Assembly: GCA_017399105.1 (NCBI GenBank)
Contig: JAFQEJ010000021.1
Span: 1 to 64,000, forward strand
Direction of reading: 5' to 3'
Source: Clostridia bacterium
GTDB lineage: Bacteria > Bacillota > Clostridia > Oscillospirales > CAG-272
Length of the DNA: 64,000 bases
The translations under genes and the position numbers were made by a program. The stretch's first letter is position 1, and the number at the start of each line of letters is the position of its first letter. Shown piece by piece: positions 50,546 to 59,629 of the stretch. Below the pieces are notes generated by a model that was not told the DNA's origin, did not search any database, and saw nothing but the letters and a program-made list of their open reading frames with translations.

Positions 50546-51049
50546 ATGTACAGCGTGAATGATACTGTTTTATATGCCCAGCACGGTGTCTGCATCATCG
50601 AGCAGATCTGCCGCCGCGAATTCATGGGTGAGACGGGAGATTATTATAAGCTGAGACCGGTGGCTGAAGGGCATGCAACCGTCTTTGTTCCGGTGGGCAA
50701 TCCGCTCTCCGAGAAAAAGATGAAGCCTGTGCTTACAAAGGGTGAGGTGATCGAGATGATTCACTCGCTTCCCGCAGTGAAGACCGACTGGATCGAAAAT
50801 TCTGCCGATCGCAAGCGCCGTTGTACCGATATTCTGCGTGAGGGAGACCGAAGCGATCTTCTGCGCATGGTCAAGTCGCTCTATATCCACAAAACCGAGC
50901 TTGAGGGCGCGGGAAAGAAGTTCCATGCCTCTGACGAGCGGGCACTGAAGGAAGGCGAAAAACTGCTTTATGACGAATTTGCCCATGTGCTTCAAATTGG
51001 GCGCGAAGAGGTGCTGCCCTTTATCTGCAAAGAACTGGAACGTGAATAA
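50546..51049 (+). CDS. CarD-family transcriptional regulator
   Basis: A 167-residue protein. The N-terminal CarD/TRCF RNA-polymerase-interaction domain (about 1-60) is seen in MYSVNDTVLYAQHGVCIIEQI and DYYKLRP. The helical C-terminal domain contains RRCTDILREGDRSDLLRMVKSLY, typical of the family. CarD proteins bind the RNA polymerase beta subunit and stabilise open promoter complexes. GGAGG lies 8 bases before the ATG. It is monocistronic with its own promoter and terminator. Confidence 0.92.
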   Translation: MYSVNDTVLYAQHGVCIIEQICRREFMGETGDYYKLRPVAEGHATVFVPVGNPLSEKKMKPVLTKGEVIEMIHSLPAVKTDWIENSADRKRRCTDILREGDRSDLLRMVKSLYIHKTELEGAGKKFHASDERALKEGEKLLYDEFAHVLQIGREEVLPFICKELERE

Positions 51050-51057
51050 TTGAAAAT

Positions 51058-51087
51058 AGGATGCTGCGGCAGTGCGGCATCCTTTTT
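51058..51087 (+). terminator. Terminator of the CarD-like gene
   Basis: AGGATGC (51058-51064) pairs with GCATCCT (51077-51083), with inner TGC/GCG pairing, then five T. Confidence 0.8.
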
Positions 51088-51151
51088 CTATGCTCTGCAT
51101 AAAATAAAGGGCAGTGATTTATGAAATATCTGTCATATCCTGCGAAAGGTG

Positions 51152-51180
51152 TTGAAATATGCGAGATTTTCTGATATGAT
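51152..51180 (+). promoter_or_regulatory. Promoter of the GHL10-amidase gene
   Basis: TTGAAA (51152-51157) and TATGAT (51175-51180) with a 17-base spacer, 33 bases before the start codon. Confidence 0.65.
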
Positions 51181-51212
51181 ATTATCATAGATAAAAATAC
51201 AGTGAGGCAATT

Positions 51213-54200
51213 ATGATAAAGATCAAACGAATGTTGAGGAGCCCCAGCGAACGAAAAAAGCTGATCGCCGCAGCAGCGGTGTTCACCCTGCTTCTGCTGG
51301 CGCTGACGATTGCTGCTGTCAGACTGACGGCGAGCGAAGATGAAACGCTTTATACAGGGACGGTGTTCCAGATGATGACAGAATCGCAGATTGATCTGCC
51401 GACCGATGCCATTACCAATCCCGACCGTGAGCTTCGCGGTGTCTGGATTGCATCGGTGGGTAATATCAACTATCCTTCAAAAAGTGGGCTTACAGCAGCT
51501 CAGCTGAAGGCGGAGCTCGACGATATTGTTGAGAAGTGCAAGGAGTACCGACTCAATGCCATCTTCTTTCAGGTTCGTCCCGCTGCCGATGCACTCTATG
51601 AGTCAGATATCTTCCCCACCTCTCAGTTTGTGACAGGCACTCAGGGAGCAGACTTCCCCGACGGCTTTGATTCGCTTGCCTATCTGATCGAGATTGCAGA
51701 TGAAAAGAATATTGATGTGCATGCCTGGGTCAATCCCCTGCGTATCACATACGGTTCGGCATCCACACCCAGACACGATATTACTGAGCTTGCCGAATCG
51801 CATCCCGGACGCCTGAATCCCGATTGGATCATTGCTTATGACGACGGAAAGCTTTATTTTGACGCAGGCATTCCGCAGGTGCAGTCTCTGATTGCCGACG
51901 GTGTGCGCGAGATTGTTGCCAAGTATGATGTGGTAGGCGTTGTTTTCGATGACTATTTCTATCCCTATCCCGCATCGGTGACTCAGAACGGTAAAGCGGT
52001 CATCGCGGAATTTGATGATGACGATACCTACAAAACCTATGGCGCAGGCTTCGAGAGCAAGTCTGACTGGCGCCGTGACAATATCAATAAAATTGTGGAA
52101 GGCTGCTACAAAGCCGTCAAGGAAGCCAACCCCGACTGCCTCTTCGGAATTGCTCCCTTTGGCATCTGGCGCAATAATGACGGCAAAAACGGTGGAAGCG
52201 ATACTTCCGGACTTGATTCCTACTCCCAGATTTACTGCGATGCGCTGGCATGGATCAAGGGCGGCTACATCGACTATATCGCGCCCCAGATTTATTGGCA
52301 GTTCAGCACCAAGGTGGCACGCTACGATGTGCTCTGCCGCTGGTGGAATGCACAGGTGGACGGCACCGGCGTCGATCTGATGATCAGCCATGCCGCATAC
52401 CGCTCGGCAGAATTCGGTACAGTCAACGAGATCCGCAATCAGGTGGAGTTTGCCCGCAGTGAGCTCGGCTACAGAGGCAGCATTTTCTACGGCTGGGATT
52501 CCATCAAAGCGGATGATATGAATCTGCAGGCACAGCTTGCCGCCCTTTATGCCGATGAGATTATCTACTCGGATCCCACCTCAGACGGCAGAACGCTTGA
52601 AATCAGCTCTCCCGTAAATGGCTCTGTGGTTGCCTATGACCATACCTATGTCCTCGGCTCTTCCGATCCCGCATATCCGCTCACAATAGACGGTGCCCCG
52701 GTCAGCCGCACCAAGGATGGTTATTTCTCGCTCTATCTGCCCCTTGATGAGGAGGTCAATACCTTTACCTTCTCGCAGAACGGTGTTGATACCGACTATA
52801 CCATCAAAACCAAGTCCGAACCTAAATCCGAGGCAAAGCCTGCATCAACAGCAGATTATGTGATTACCTCGGTAACGCCTTCCTATGACTATATGAGCGC
52901 AGGCGACGAATATCTGACCGTAACCGCCATGGCTCCCGCAGGCAGCAAGGTGACGGTAACCCTCAGCGATCAGACAGTGCGCCTCGAGCAGAAAACCTTC
53001 CCCGAGGGTAAGGGAGAGGGCAAATATCTCACCGCTCAGTATGCAGGTTCAATCCGTCTTCCCCGAGGCACCGAAGGCAAACTCACAAGTCTGGGCAATG
53101 TGGTCTTTACCGCAACCAAGGGCAGCGAAAAGGCGACCAAACACGGCGGAAAGGTGCGCCTTCTTATCAGCAGCGATCTTTATGCGGTTGAGGTAATCAA
53201 GGAAAACAGCGACCTGAAAATCGCTACCGACAGTTGGTTCTATGATGACTATACCTCAGCATCGGTGGGAATGCGCGATTATGCGGTATACCAGTCCAGC
53301 GGCTACTATAAGCTCCGCATGGGCGGTTATATCGAAACTGACAATGTTAAGGTTCTCGATGCGGGAACGGTAGTCAAGACCGGTGTTATGTCCTCAGTGG
53401 GCATGTCTGTGACCGCGAAGGAAACGGTACTTTCCTTCGATATGGGCGAAAATCTTCCCATGAACGGCTTCATCGAAAACGGCGAGTTTGTCTTCTGTTT
53501 CTATAACATGGACATCTCCAGCGCAAAGCTGCCCAAGCTGATGGAAAATCCTCTCTTCTCGGAAATTCGAGGTGAGCAGAGCGCAAGAGCGGGAGCTTAT
53601 CGCTATTACCTCAAGCTGAAGGATCCCGACAATTTCTACGGCTTTGAGTTCCGCTATGATAACGGCACCGTTAACGTAGTTTTCCGCAATCCTCAAACCC
53701 TTGCTTTCGGTGATCTTCCCCTCGCAGGCAAGACCATTGTGGTGGACGCAGGTCACGGCGGCAAGGATAGCGGCGCAGTCGGTCCCAGATCCGATTATAC
53801 AGAGGCCGATATGAATCTCGATATCTCGCTCTCACTTGCCGAAAAGCTCACCGCTCTCGGCGCTGAGGTGATTCTCACACGCGATGAAGATGAGACCTTC
53901 GAGGTAATGGATCGCGTTGCAATGCTTGACGAAATCCGTCCCGACCTTGCCATCTCGGTGCATCAGAATTCGATGCTCTATAACGCCGATATCACCAAAA
54001 TCCGCGGTCTTGTAGCCCTGCATTTCGCCGAATCGGGCAGCCTGCTGACCAAGTGCGTCTCCTCGTCTCTGTCGGATGCGCTCAACCGATACGAGCGCAC
54101 TCCCGCATCCCAGCGACTGGCTCTGGTACGCAATCCCAAGTTCCCGTCCACGCTTGTTGAGGTCGGCTTCATTACCTGTGTGGAGGAGTATGATAAAATG

Positions 54201-54293
54201 TACAGCGAAAGCGCCATCAATCAGGCAGCGCAGGGACTTGCCGACGGCATCCTCGATTATTACCGCGCGCAGGAAGCGTATGTGATGAAATAA
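51213..54293 (+). CDS. Membrane-anchored GHL10 glycosidase-like/N-acetylmuramoyl-L-alanine amidase fusion
   Basis: A 1026-residue cell-wall protein. One N-terminal helix (about 18-40) acts as signal anchor. Residues about 70-400 form the GHL10 (DUF187) TIM-barrel domain: RELRGVWIASVGNINYPS, FQVRPAADALY, VHAWVNPLRI and VGVVFDDYFYPYP, whose paired Asp residues are likely catalytic. A beta-rich linker with AMIN-like strands follows (about 450-840). The C-terminal Amidase_3 domain (about 845-1020) keeps its zinc ligands and catalytic Glu: VVDAGHGGKD, the Glu in SDYTEADMNL, SVHQNS and LVEVGFITC. One polypeptide may thus cut both glycan and peptide parts of peptidoglycan (inference). GAGG precedes the ATG. 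Confidence 0.88.
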   Translation: MIKIKRMLRSPSERKKLIAAAAVFTLLLLALTIAAVRLTASEDETLYTGTVFQMMTESQIDLPTDAITNPDRELRGVWIASVGNINYPSKSGLTAAQLKAELDDIVEKCKEYRLNAIFFQVRPAADALYESDIFPTSQFVTGTQGADFPDGFDSLAYLIEIADEKNIDVHAWVNPLRITYGSASTPRHDITELAESHPGRLNPDWIIAYDDGKLYFDAGIPQVQSLIADGVREIVAKYDVVGVVFDDYFYPYPASVTQNGKAVIAEFDDDDTYKTYGAGFESKSDWRRDNINKIVEGCYKAVKEANPDCLFGIAPFGIWRNNDGKNGGSDTSGLDSYSQIYCDALAWIKGGYIDYIAPQIYWQFSTKVARYDVLCRWWNAQVDGTGVDLMISHAAYRSAEFGTVNEIRNQVEFARSELGYRGSIFYGWDSIKADDMNLQAQLAALYADEIIYSDPTSDGRTLEISSPVNGSVVAYDHTYVLGSSDPAYPLTIDGAPVSRTKDGYFSLYLPLDEEVNTFTFSQNGVDTDYTIKTKSEPKSEAKPASTADYVITSVTPSYDYMSAGDEYLTVTAMAPAGSKVTVTLSDQTVRLEQKTFPEGKGEGKYLTAQYAGSIRLPRGTEGKLTSLGNVVFTATKGSEKATKHGGKVRLLISSDLYAVEVIKENSDLKIATDSWFYDDYTSASVGMRDYAVYQSSGYYKLRMGGYIETDNVKVLDAGTVVKTGVMSSVGMSVTAKETVLSFDMGENLPMNGFIENGEFVFCFYNMDISSAKLPKLMENPLFSEIRGEQSARAGAYRYYLKLKDPDNFYGFEFRYDNGTVNVVFRNPQTLAFGDLPLAGKTIVVDAGHGGKDSGAVGPRSDYTEADMNLDISLSLAEKLTALGAEVILTRDEDETFEVMDRVAMLDEIRPDLAISVHQNSMLYNADITKIRGLVALHFAESGSLLTKCVSSSLSDALNRYERTPASQRLALVRNPKFPSTLVEVGFITCVEEYDKMYSESAINQAAQGLADGILDYYRAQEAYVMK

Positions 54294-54344
54294 ACAGAAA
54301 TAGTAAACCCACAAAACAAAGCTGATCTTTAAGGATTGTTAACT

Positions 54345-55298
54345 ATGAAAAAAATATGTCTATTCATGCTGCTGGCGTTACTGCTGTGTTTTTCTGTCTG
54401 CATGACTTCCTGCGATGATGCCCAAAACAGCGAAGGTAATCCCGATGAAAGCGAATCCGAATTCGCAGCATCAAACAACCAAAATCAAGAAACTGAAACT
54501 GCTCCGAACGATGATAAAACCGAATCGGCAGCATCGGAAGAAAATTCGTATCTGATAAACGGTTTTGACATCCGATTGATCGGTGACTATCCTGAAATTG
54601 AAGCTGCAATACGGATCAGCGCCAACGTGGAAAACGGTGAGCTCACAAGAGATGATTTTCTCAGGGTGACAAGCTTGAATCTGCAAAATGCGGATATTCA
54701 GGATATTACCCCTGTTGGAGCACTTGTTAATCTGACCGAACTCAACGCTGCCAGTAACAGAATTATCGACATATCTCCTCTTGCAGGACTTGAGAAGCTT
54801 GTCAAGCTCAGCCTCATGGGCAATGCAATCGCTGATCTTGCCCCTCTTGCATCGTTAAAAAATCTTACCGAGCTCCAGCTTCACGATAATGACATTGCTG
54901 ACATTTCAGTTCTCGCAGAGCTCAAAAATCTGACTGTTCTGAGTTTGAGCTGCAATCATATCGTTGATGTCTCACCATTGACCGGATTGACCGAACTCAA
55001 ATATTTGCAGCTTATGGCAAATGAAATATCCGACATTTCACCGCTTTCGAGCCTTACAAATCTCACTGACGCAATCTTGAGCAGTAACCAAATCAGCGAT
55101 ATTTCTCCCCTTGCCGGATGGAAAAAAATCGAACGGCTTTCGCTTACTTCCAATCCCATTACCGATATTTCGGTGCTCCGTAATTTAACTACACTCCTGC
55201 AGGTGATGGTGGTGAACTGCCCTGTGGAAGATTTCTCGCCGCTTGATCATGTGGAGAATGTGGAACCGTATACACGGGGCGGCACAAGACCCGAATGA
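54345..55298 (+). CDS. Internalin-like leucine-rich-repeat lipoprotein
   Basis: A 317-residue lipoprotein. The signal peptide ends at the Cys of MTSCDD (about 24), followed by an acidic Ser/Glu/Asn linker to about residue 70. Nine 22-residue leucine-rich repeats of the internalin type follow, each carrying a variant of DISPLxxLxxLxxLxLxxNxI (about 110-310). Such proteins bind partners on the cell surface; the ligand is unknown. AAGGA lies 10 bases before ATG 54345. It is 51 bases after the amidase gene with no clear terminator between them, so it may be co-transcribed. Confidence 0.87.
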   Translation: MKKICLFMLLALLLCFSVCMTSCDDAQNSEGNPDESESEFAASNNQNQETETAPNDDKTESAASEENSYLINGFDIRLIGDYPEIEAAIRISANVENGELTRDDFLRVTSLNLQNADIQDITPVGALVNLTELNAASNRIIDISPLAGLEKLVKLSLMGNAIADLAPLASLKNLTELQLHDNDIADISVLAELKNLTVLSLSCNHIVDVSPLTGLTELKYLQLMANEISDISPLSSLTNLTDAILSSNQISDISPLAGWKKIERLSLTSNPITDISVLRNLTTLLQVMVVNCPVEDFSPLDHVENVEPYTRGGTRPE

Positions 55299-55305
55299 TT
55301 CATAT

Positions 55306-55329
55306 ACAGTCGTCCCTCGGGGCGGCTGT
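55306..55329 (+). terminator. Hairpin after the LRR gene
   Basis: ACAGTCGTCCC (55306-55316) pairs with GGGGCGGCTGT (55319-55329) using wobble pairs; the T tail is weak. The rest of 55330-55521 holds AT-rich promoter-like sequence (TATAAT near 55419) and a TTGCTTA/TAAGCAA inverted repeat at 55473-55494. Confidence 0.5.
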
Positions 55330-55521
55330 TATTATGAAAAGGGATGGGATCCTACACCATTATGAGCAGCATATGCGTAAATTTTATCTTTTACCCTTTT
55401 CATTCTACAAAAAATGTGATATAATAAATAGCAGCGCTTCCAGAAATTTAGGGGTACCCAAAACGCCCATAATTGCTTATAATATAATAAGCAAAGAGTC
55501 TTATGAAGGGGGTACTCTACA

Positions 55522-56076
55522 ATGGAACTGATCCTTATCAGCGAACGGAAGCTGAAGGTGATGCTGACCAAGGCGGATATGGATGCGCTGGAGCTGACCT
55601 GCGATAATATAGATTACGATAATACCGAAACAAGACGCGCCTTTTGGAGCATTCTCGATGAGGCGAAGCATAAAACCGGATTTGACGCGGCGGCAGATCG
55701 CGTATACATACAGGTTTATCCCGGACGAAACGGCGGATGTGAGCTTTATGTCACTAAGCTTGCAGGCGAACGGGACGGTGGTATTACGGTGAGACAGAGC
55801 ACGCACTCCGAAGCCGGAGCGGCTTATCGCTTCGAGCACATAGAGCTGCTGCTTCTTGCCTGCAAACGGCTGCGGGATGCTTCCTACAGCGGCGGCAGTG
55901 AAGCTTTTTTTGATGATCGGTCTTACTACCTCACCCTAACCGACCCGCCGGGACAGTATGATTATGTGGGCGAATACGGCAAGCGGCTGTCCGGCGAGCT
56001 TCACAGCTATCTCGCCGAGCACGGAAAAATTATCTGCGGCGAGGAAGCGGTGGCAACGCTGGCGGAATTTATTTAA
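55522..56076 (+). CDS. mecA: Adaptor protein MecA
   Basis: A 184-residue ClpC adaptor. The N-terminus MELILISERKLKVMLTKADMDAL and the TRRAFWSILDEAKHKTGFD block (about 36-54) are typical, and the C-terminal domain contains FEHIELLLLACKRL and YYLTL, the ClpC-binding fold. MecA brings substrates such as competence regulators to ClpCP and activates ClpC. Its partner gene clpC is in the same window, 30 kb away. GGGGG precedes the ATG. The uracil-DNA glycosylase gene follows after 34 bases. Confidence 0.88.
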   Translation: MELILISERKLKVMLTKADMDALELTCDNIDYDNTETRRAFWSILDEAKHKTGFDAAADRVYIQVYPGRNGGCELYVTKLAGERDGGITVRQSTHSEAGAAYRFEHIELLLLACKRLRDASYSGGSEAFFDDRSYYLTLTDPPGQYDYVGEYGKRLSGELHSYLAEHGKIICGEEAVATLAEFI

Positions 56077-56110
56077 ACAAAGACGAATAAAGAATAACGG
56101 AGACACTGAA

Positions 56111-56683
56111 ATGGCACTGGAAACAAGCTGGGAAGCGCTGGAGAGCGCATGTCTGAACTGTACAAAATGTGAGCTCTGCAAGACAAGAACCAATGTGGTT
56201 CTCGGCTGCGGCTCAAGAGATGCAAAGCTGATGTTCGTGGGCGAAGCCCCGGGCGAAAAGGAGGATCTGTCGGGCATTCCCTTTGTGGGGGCGGCAGGAA
56301 AGCTCTTTGATAAATTCCTCTATGCTGTCGGCATCGAGCGTGACGAGGTCTACATAGCCAATATGCTCAAATGCAGACCGCCGAAAAATCGCGATCCGCT
56401 TCCTGCTGAGCAGGATGTCTGCATCGACTATCTGCGCTCCCAGGTAAAGCTGATCCGACCTGCAATGATCGTTTGCCTCGGCAGAATCTCGGCGATGCGT
56501 CTGATTAAACCCGATTTCAAGATCACCAAGGAGCACGGTGTCTGGTTTAACAAGGGCGGGATCTCCATGTGTGCTGTTTATCACCCCTCCCTGCTCCTGC
56601 GCGATCCCCGCAAAAAAGAGGATATGCTGGAGGATATGAAGGCGATCAAGGCGAAGCTGGACTCGCTGAACGGGGTAGAATAA
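56111..56683 (+). CDS. Family 4 uracil-DNA glycosylase
   Basis: A 190-residue [4Fe-4S] uracil-DNA glycosylase that removes uracil from DNA. Cysteines in CLNCTKCELC (about 14-23) and two more in NMLKCRPPKNRDPL and EQDVC (about 85-105) bind the cluster. Motif A is FVGEAPGEKEDLSGIPFVG (about 43-61) and the C-terminal motif is VYHPSLLLRDP (about 156). GGAG lies 9 bases before ATG 56111; an earlier open frame lacks a site and overlaps mecA. It is followed after 1 base by the AEC transporter start, suggesting coupling. Confidence 0.93.
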   Translation: MALETSWEALESACLNCTKCELCKTRTNVVLGCGSRDAKLMFVGEAPGEKEDLSGIPFVGAAGKLFDKFLYAVGIERDEVYIANMLKCRPPKNRDPLPAEQDVCIDYLRSQVKLIRPAMIVCLGRISAMRLIKPDFKITKEHGVWFNKGGISMCAVYHPSLLLRDPRKKEDMLEDMKAIKAKLDSLNGVE

Positions 56684-56684
56684 C

Positions 56685-57620
56685 GTGGATTTGAATCTGA
56701 CATTTTTATACGAAACGGTCATCACCATGTTTATTCTGGTGATGGTCGGCTATATCTTCGCAAAAGCGGGATTTCTGCCCGCATCCTTCACCAAAAAGCT
56801 GTCCGATCTGGTCTGCTGTGTGGCACAGCCTTTTATGATTGTGGGCGCGATTCTCAGTATTCCCTATTCGGCAGAGGATTTAAAAACCGGCGGCTTGATT
56901 CTGCTGCTCGGTCTCTTCCTTCACGGAGCAGCGGCTGTGGTGGCTGTATTGGCAACCTTTAAATTCAAGGATGTGGGTGAACGGCGCATCTCGGAATATG
57001 CCTGTATTTTTGCCAACTGCGGTTTTATGGGACTGCCGGTGCTCGAAGCACTCTTTGGTAATGTGGGACGTTTCTGGGGCGCATTTTATATCATCGCCTT
57101 CAACTGTATTGCATGGACATACGGACTTTATATCCTCAGCAAGGCGAATCCTGTCATCAAAATGAATCCGAAAAAGATTCTTCTCAACTACGGAACGGTG
57201 CCCAGCATCATCGGTCTTGCACTCTATCTTGCCCGCATCAGCCTTCCCGCGCCCATCCTTTCAGCAACCAATTATATGGGCAGTCTTTGTACGCCTCTTT
57301 CGATGGTGATCACCGGCGCACTGCTGGCAAGACTGCCGCTGAAGTCGGTTTTCCTGCGTCCGAAGGTCTACTACATCAGCGCCATCAAGCTGCTATTCCT
57401 GCCTGCCGCTGTGCTGGCATTGACTACCCTGCTGCAGTTCCCCACCGATCTGCGTATCTTCTCGGTCACCATCGTCTCGCTTCCCGTGGCAGCAAATTCA
57501 GCCATGTTCGGCGAATCCTACGATATCCAGCCCGAATATGCGGCTTCCCTCGTGGGACTGTCCACACTGCTCTCGGTGGCGACCATCCCGTTGGTGCTCA
57601 ATGTGGTGAAGCTGCTGTAA
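56685..57620 (+). CDS. AEC (auxin efflux carrier) family transporter
   Basis: A 311-residue membrane protein with about ten helices and the family pattern MFILVMVGYIFAKAGFLPA at the start, CIFANCGFMGLPVLEALFG (about 102-120) in the middle and LPVAANSAMFGESY (about 265). AEC proteins export or exchange small organic acids or auxin-like molecules; the substrate is unknown. The start is GTG at 56685, 1 base after the glycosylase stop. The ribosome site is weak, so translation is probably coupled. Confidence 0.88.
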   Translation: MDLNLTFLYETVITMFILVMVGYIFAKAGFLPASFTKKLSDLVCCVAQPFMIVGAILSIPYSAEDLKTGGLILLLGLFLHGAAAVVAVLATFKFKDVGERRISEYACIFANCGFMGLPVLEALFGNVGRFWGAFYIIAFNCIAWTYGLYILSKANPVIKMNPKKILLNYGTVPSIIGLALYLARISLPAPILSATNYMGSLCTPLSMVITGALLARLPLKSVFLRPKVYYISAIKLLFLPAAVLALTTLLQFPTDLRIFSVTIVSLPVAANSAMFGESYDIQPEYAASLVGLSTLLSVATIPLVLNVVKLL

Positions 57621-57650
57621 ATTCAATTTTATATGCGGAGGAAATTCGAT

Positions 57651-58238
57651 ATGCATGATACAGAAATCAATATTGTCAGACTGACTTCCGAAATGTCTGA
57701 AGACTACCTGAACTTTTTCGATTCCACACCACATTCTACCGGAAAATCGGAAGACAAATGCTATTGCGTTTGCTGGACGAGCTGCAGCGGTGATCTGGAA
57801 GCATGTGCGACTTCTGAAAAACGGCGTGAAACGGCTATGGAATATATTAAAAAACAGTATATTCAGGGATATCTCGCATATGTCGGTGATAGAGTGGTTG
57901 GCTGGTGCAATGCGAACGTGAAATCCGACTGCTATGAATGTATTTCATGGCGGATGTTTATGCAGAATATCAAAAGAGAAGATAAAAAGGTCAAATCTGT
58001 CTTCTGCTTTGCGGTTGCACCCGAGTACAGGGGCAAGGGTATCGCAGGTAAGCTTTTGACCCGTGTATGCGAGGATGCCAAAAAAGAGGGCTTTGATTTT
58101 GTTGAAGCCTATCCCAATATCAGCTTCATTGATGAGGAGCAGGATTTTATGGGACCGGTCAGTATGTATGAAAAGATGGGATTTATTGAAGAATACAAAG
58201 CTGACGGCAGATGCATCATGACGAAGAAACTCAATTGA
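57651..58238 (+). CDS. GNAT-family N-acetyltransferase
   Basis: A 195-residue acetyltransferase. The acetyl-CoA-binding motif A is VAPEYRGKGIAGKLLTRVCEDA (about 125-146; Arg/Gly-x-x-Gly pattern), followed by FVEAYPNISFI and MYEKMGFIEEY. The N-terminal region has several Cys (KCYCVCWTSC near 40), a pattern seen in some uncharacterised clostridial GNATs. GGAGGAA lies 7 bases before the ATG. The substrate is unknown. It is followed by a terminator. Confidence 0.87.
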   Translation: MHDTEINIVRLTSEMSEDYLNFFDSTPHSTGKSEDKCYCVCWTSCSGDLEACATSEKRRETAMEYIKKQYIQGYLAYVGDRVVGWCNANVKSDCYECISWRMFMQNIKREDKKVKSVFCFAVAPEYRGKGIAGKLLTRVCEDAKKEGFDFVEAYPNISFIDEEQDFMGPVSMYEKMGFIEEYKADGRCIMTKKLN

Positions 58239-58249
58239 ATCCATAACAT

Positions 58250-58280
58250 AAGGGGCTAACTTTTGACGAGTTAACCCCTT
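58250..58280. terminator. Bidirectional terminator
   Basis: AAGGGGCTAAC (58250-58260) pairs with GTTAACCCCTT (58270-58280) with one mismatch, between converging genes. Confidence 0.8.
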
Positions 58281-58284
58281 ATGT

Positions 58285-59565
58285 TTATCTTGATGTTTCA
58301 ATCCAATACCGCTGTGTGATCGAATGATCATTCGGATCGAAAATTTCATTCTCGATCACACCGCCACACTTGCGTATTGTCCTTGCCGATGCTTCGTTCT
58401 CCTTCACGCAGGTGACAAGCATTCGCCCGATTCCCTTGACGCGGCAGATCTCCTTCGCCATCGCTAACATCTCGGTTGCGTATCCCTTCCGGCGCTCGGA
58501 GCATCGCACGCTGTAGCCGACATGACCGTAATAATGCAGACATTCTTCATTCAGCCTGTCGCGGATATCGAGCATACCAACAATGCGGTTATCCTCTCGG
58601 CGCAGGCAAACATACTGTGTGTCGGGTCCCCAATCTGCTCGGCAGGTGCGCGGATCAGCGGAGAGGGTGATGAATCGATACCATTCTTCGGGATTATTGT
58701 AAACGCGCAGATTCGAGGTGCCATCCATCGAATCGCCGTTTTCCAAAAATTCAGCACGGTAGTCGTAGATGGCGGGGAGATCGGCGTGAATGACAGGTCG
58801 CAGAAGCAGTCCCGATTTGCTTGTTTTGAATCCGAGCAGCTTCAGATTGTAATAATGATTGATCTCAGCATGAAATTCCCGGAGTGCATCAAGTTCGGTT
58901 TCACAGAAAGTTTCGCTATAAAGATAACGTTCGATCAGTTCAAATGCCTTTTCATTGATGATTGCAGGTGCGTGACTGCGGTAAGTGCGGATGATTTTGA
59001 ATTTGTTGAACTCGAAGACGCCGTGCTCGATCATCAGATAACGCCTCATGATCATGAGAATGCTGTTGACACAGGCAGTCATACTGAGCTTTTGATGTGC
59101 AGGAGAGAATTCGCGCCAGCTCCAGTTTTCAAAAATACGCGCGTCATCAATCAACAACTCTTTTGTCGGCATCGGTACCGCAGAGAGCGGATAATTGCTC
59201 CATGCCGGTTTGCCTTGTACCTTCAAACGGGCGATCTCAACGCCAAATTCAAATTCTTCATCTTCGCTTTTCCGGTAAGGAGGATAAAGTTCATGCTCAC
59301 GGATCATCACCGAGCCAAATCCTTTGGGGATGGCATATTTAATATGATATCGCTCGGCAATTTCGTCCATTTTAGCCTGTGTGATCTTCGCATCATCCTT
59401 CACGATGATCACTGTGTCAATATCACTTTGTCCCGGTCGGTAATATCCGCCGCCGAGGGAGCCGACAAGATAGACAGCGAGGATGCTGTCTTCAATGGTT
59501 GTGATTTCTCGGCAGAATTCTCCGACAATATCAAGAGCACGCGCTTCTGTGATTATGCTGTCCAT
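58285..59565 (-). CDS. Nucleotidyltransferase-GNAT acetyltransferase fusion
   Basis: A 426-residue bifunctional protein. Residues about 1-260 form an aminoglycoside-type nucleotidyltransferase: the GS...DxD motif VGSLGGGYYRPGQSDIDTV (about 35-53) binds Mg-NTP, followed by the helical C-terminal part. Residues about 265-426 form a GNAT acetyltransferase of the RimJ/RimL class (LLRPVIHADLPAIYDYR at its start, YSVRCSERRKGYATEMLAMA at the acetyl-CoA site and ENEASARTIRKCGG). Both look intact. Each activity alone is known in antibiotic-inactivating enzymes; a role in drug modification is inference. GAGG lies before ATG 59565. Confidence 0.88.
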   Translation of the reverse strand: MDSIITEARALDIVGEFCREITTIEDSILAVYLVGSLGGGYYRPGQSDIDTVIIVKDDAKITQAKMDEIAERYHIKYAIPKGFGSVMIREHELYPPYRKSEDEEFEFGVEIARLKVQGKPAWSNYPLSAVPMPTKELLIDDARIFENWSWREFSPAHQKLSMTACVNSILMIMRRYLMIEHGVFEFNKFKIIRTYRSHAPAIINEKAFELIERYLYSETFCETELDALREFHAEINHYYNLKLLGFKTSKSGLLLRPVIHADLPAIYDYRAEFLENGDSMDGTSNLRVYNNPEEWYRFITLSADPRTCRADWGPDTQYVCLRREDNRIVGMLDIRDRLNEECLHYYGHVGYSVRCSERRKGYATEMLAMAKEICRVKGIGRMLVTCVKENEASARTIRKCGGVIENEIFDPNDHSITQRYWIETSR

Positions 59566-59586
59566 AATAACCTCACGGTAAAACAA

Positions 59587-59620
59587 AGGCTGTTACGCAG
59601 AATTCCCACATAACAGCCCT
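59587..59620 (-). terminator. Terminator of proS
   Basis: AGGCTGTTA (59587-59595) pairs with TAACAGCCC (59611-59619); read on the minus strand it is followed by a T-rich tail. Confidence 0.75.
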
Positions 59621-59629
59621 TAATATTAA

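Noticed and set aside
55295..55531. A possible 78-codon gene between the LRR lipoprotein and mecA
   Set aside because: It overlaps a hairpin, has no ribosome site and no protein-like composition.
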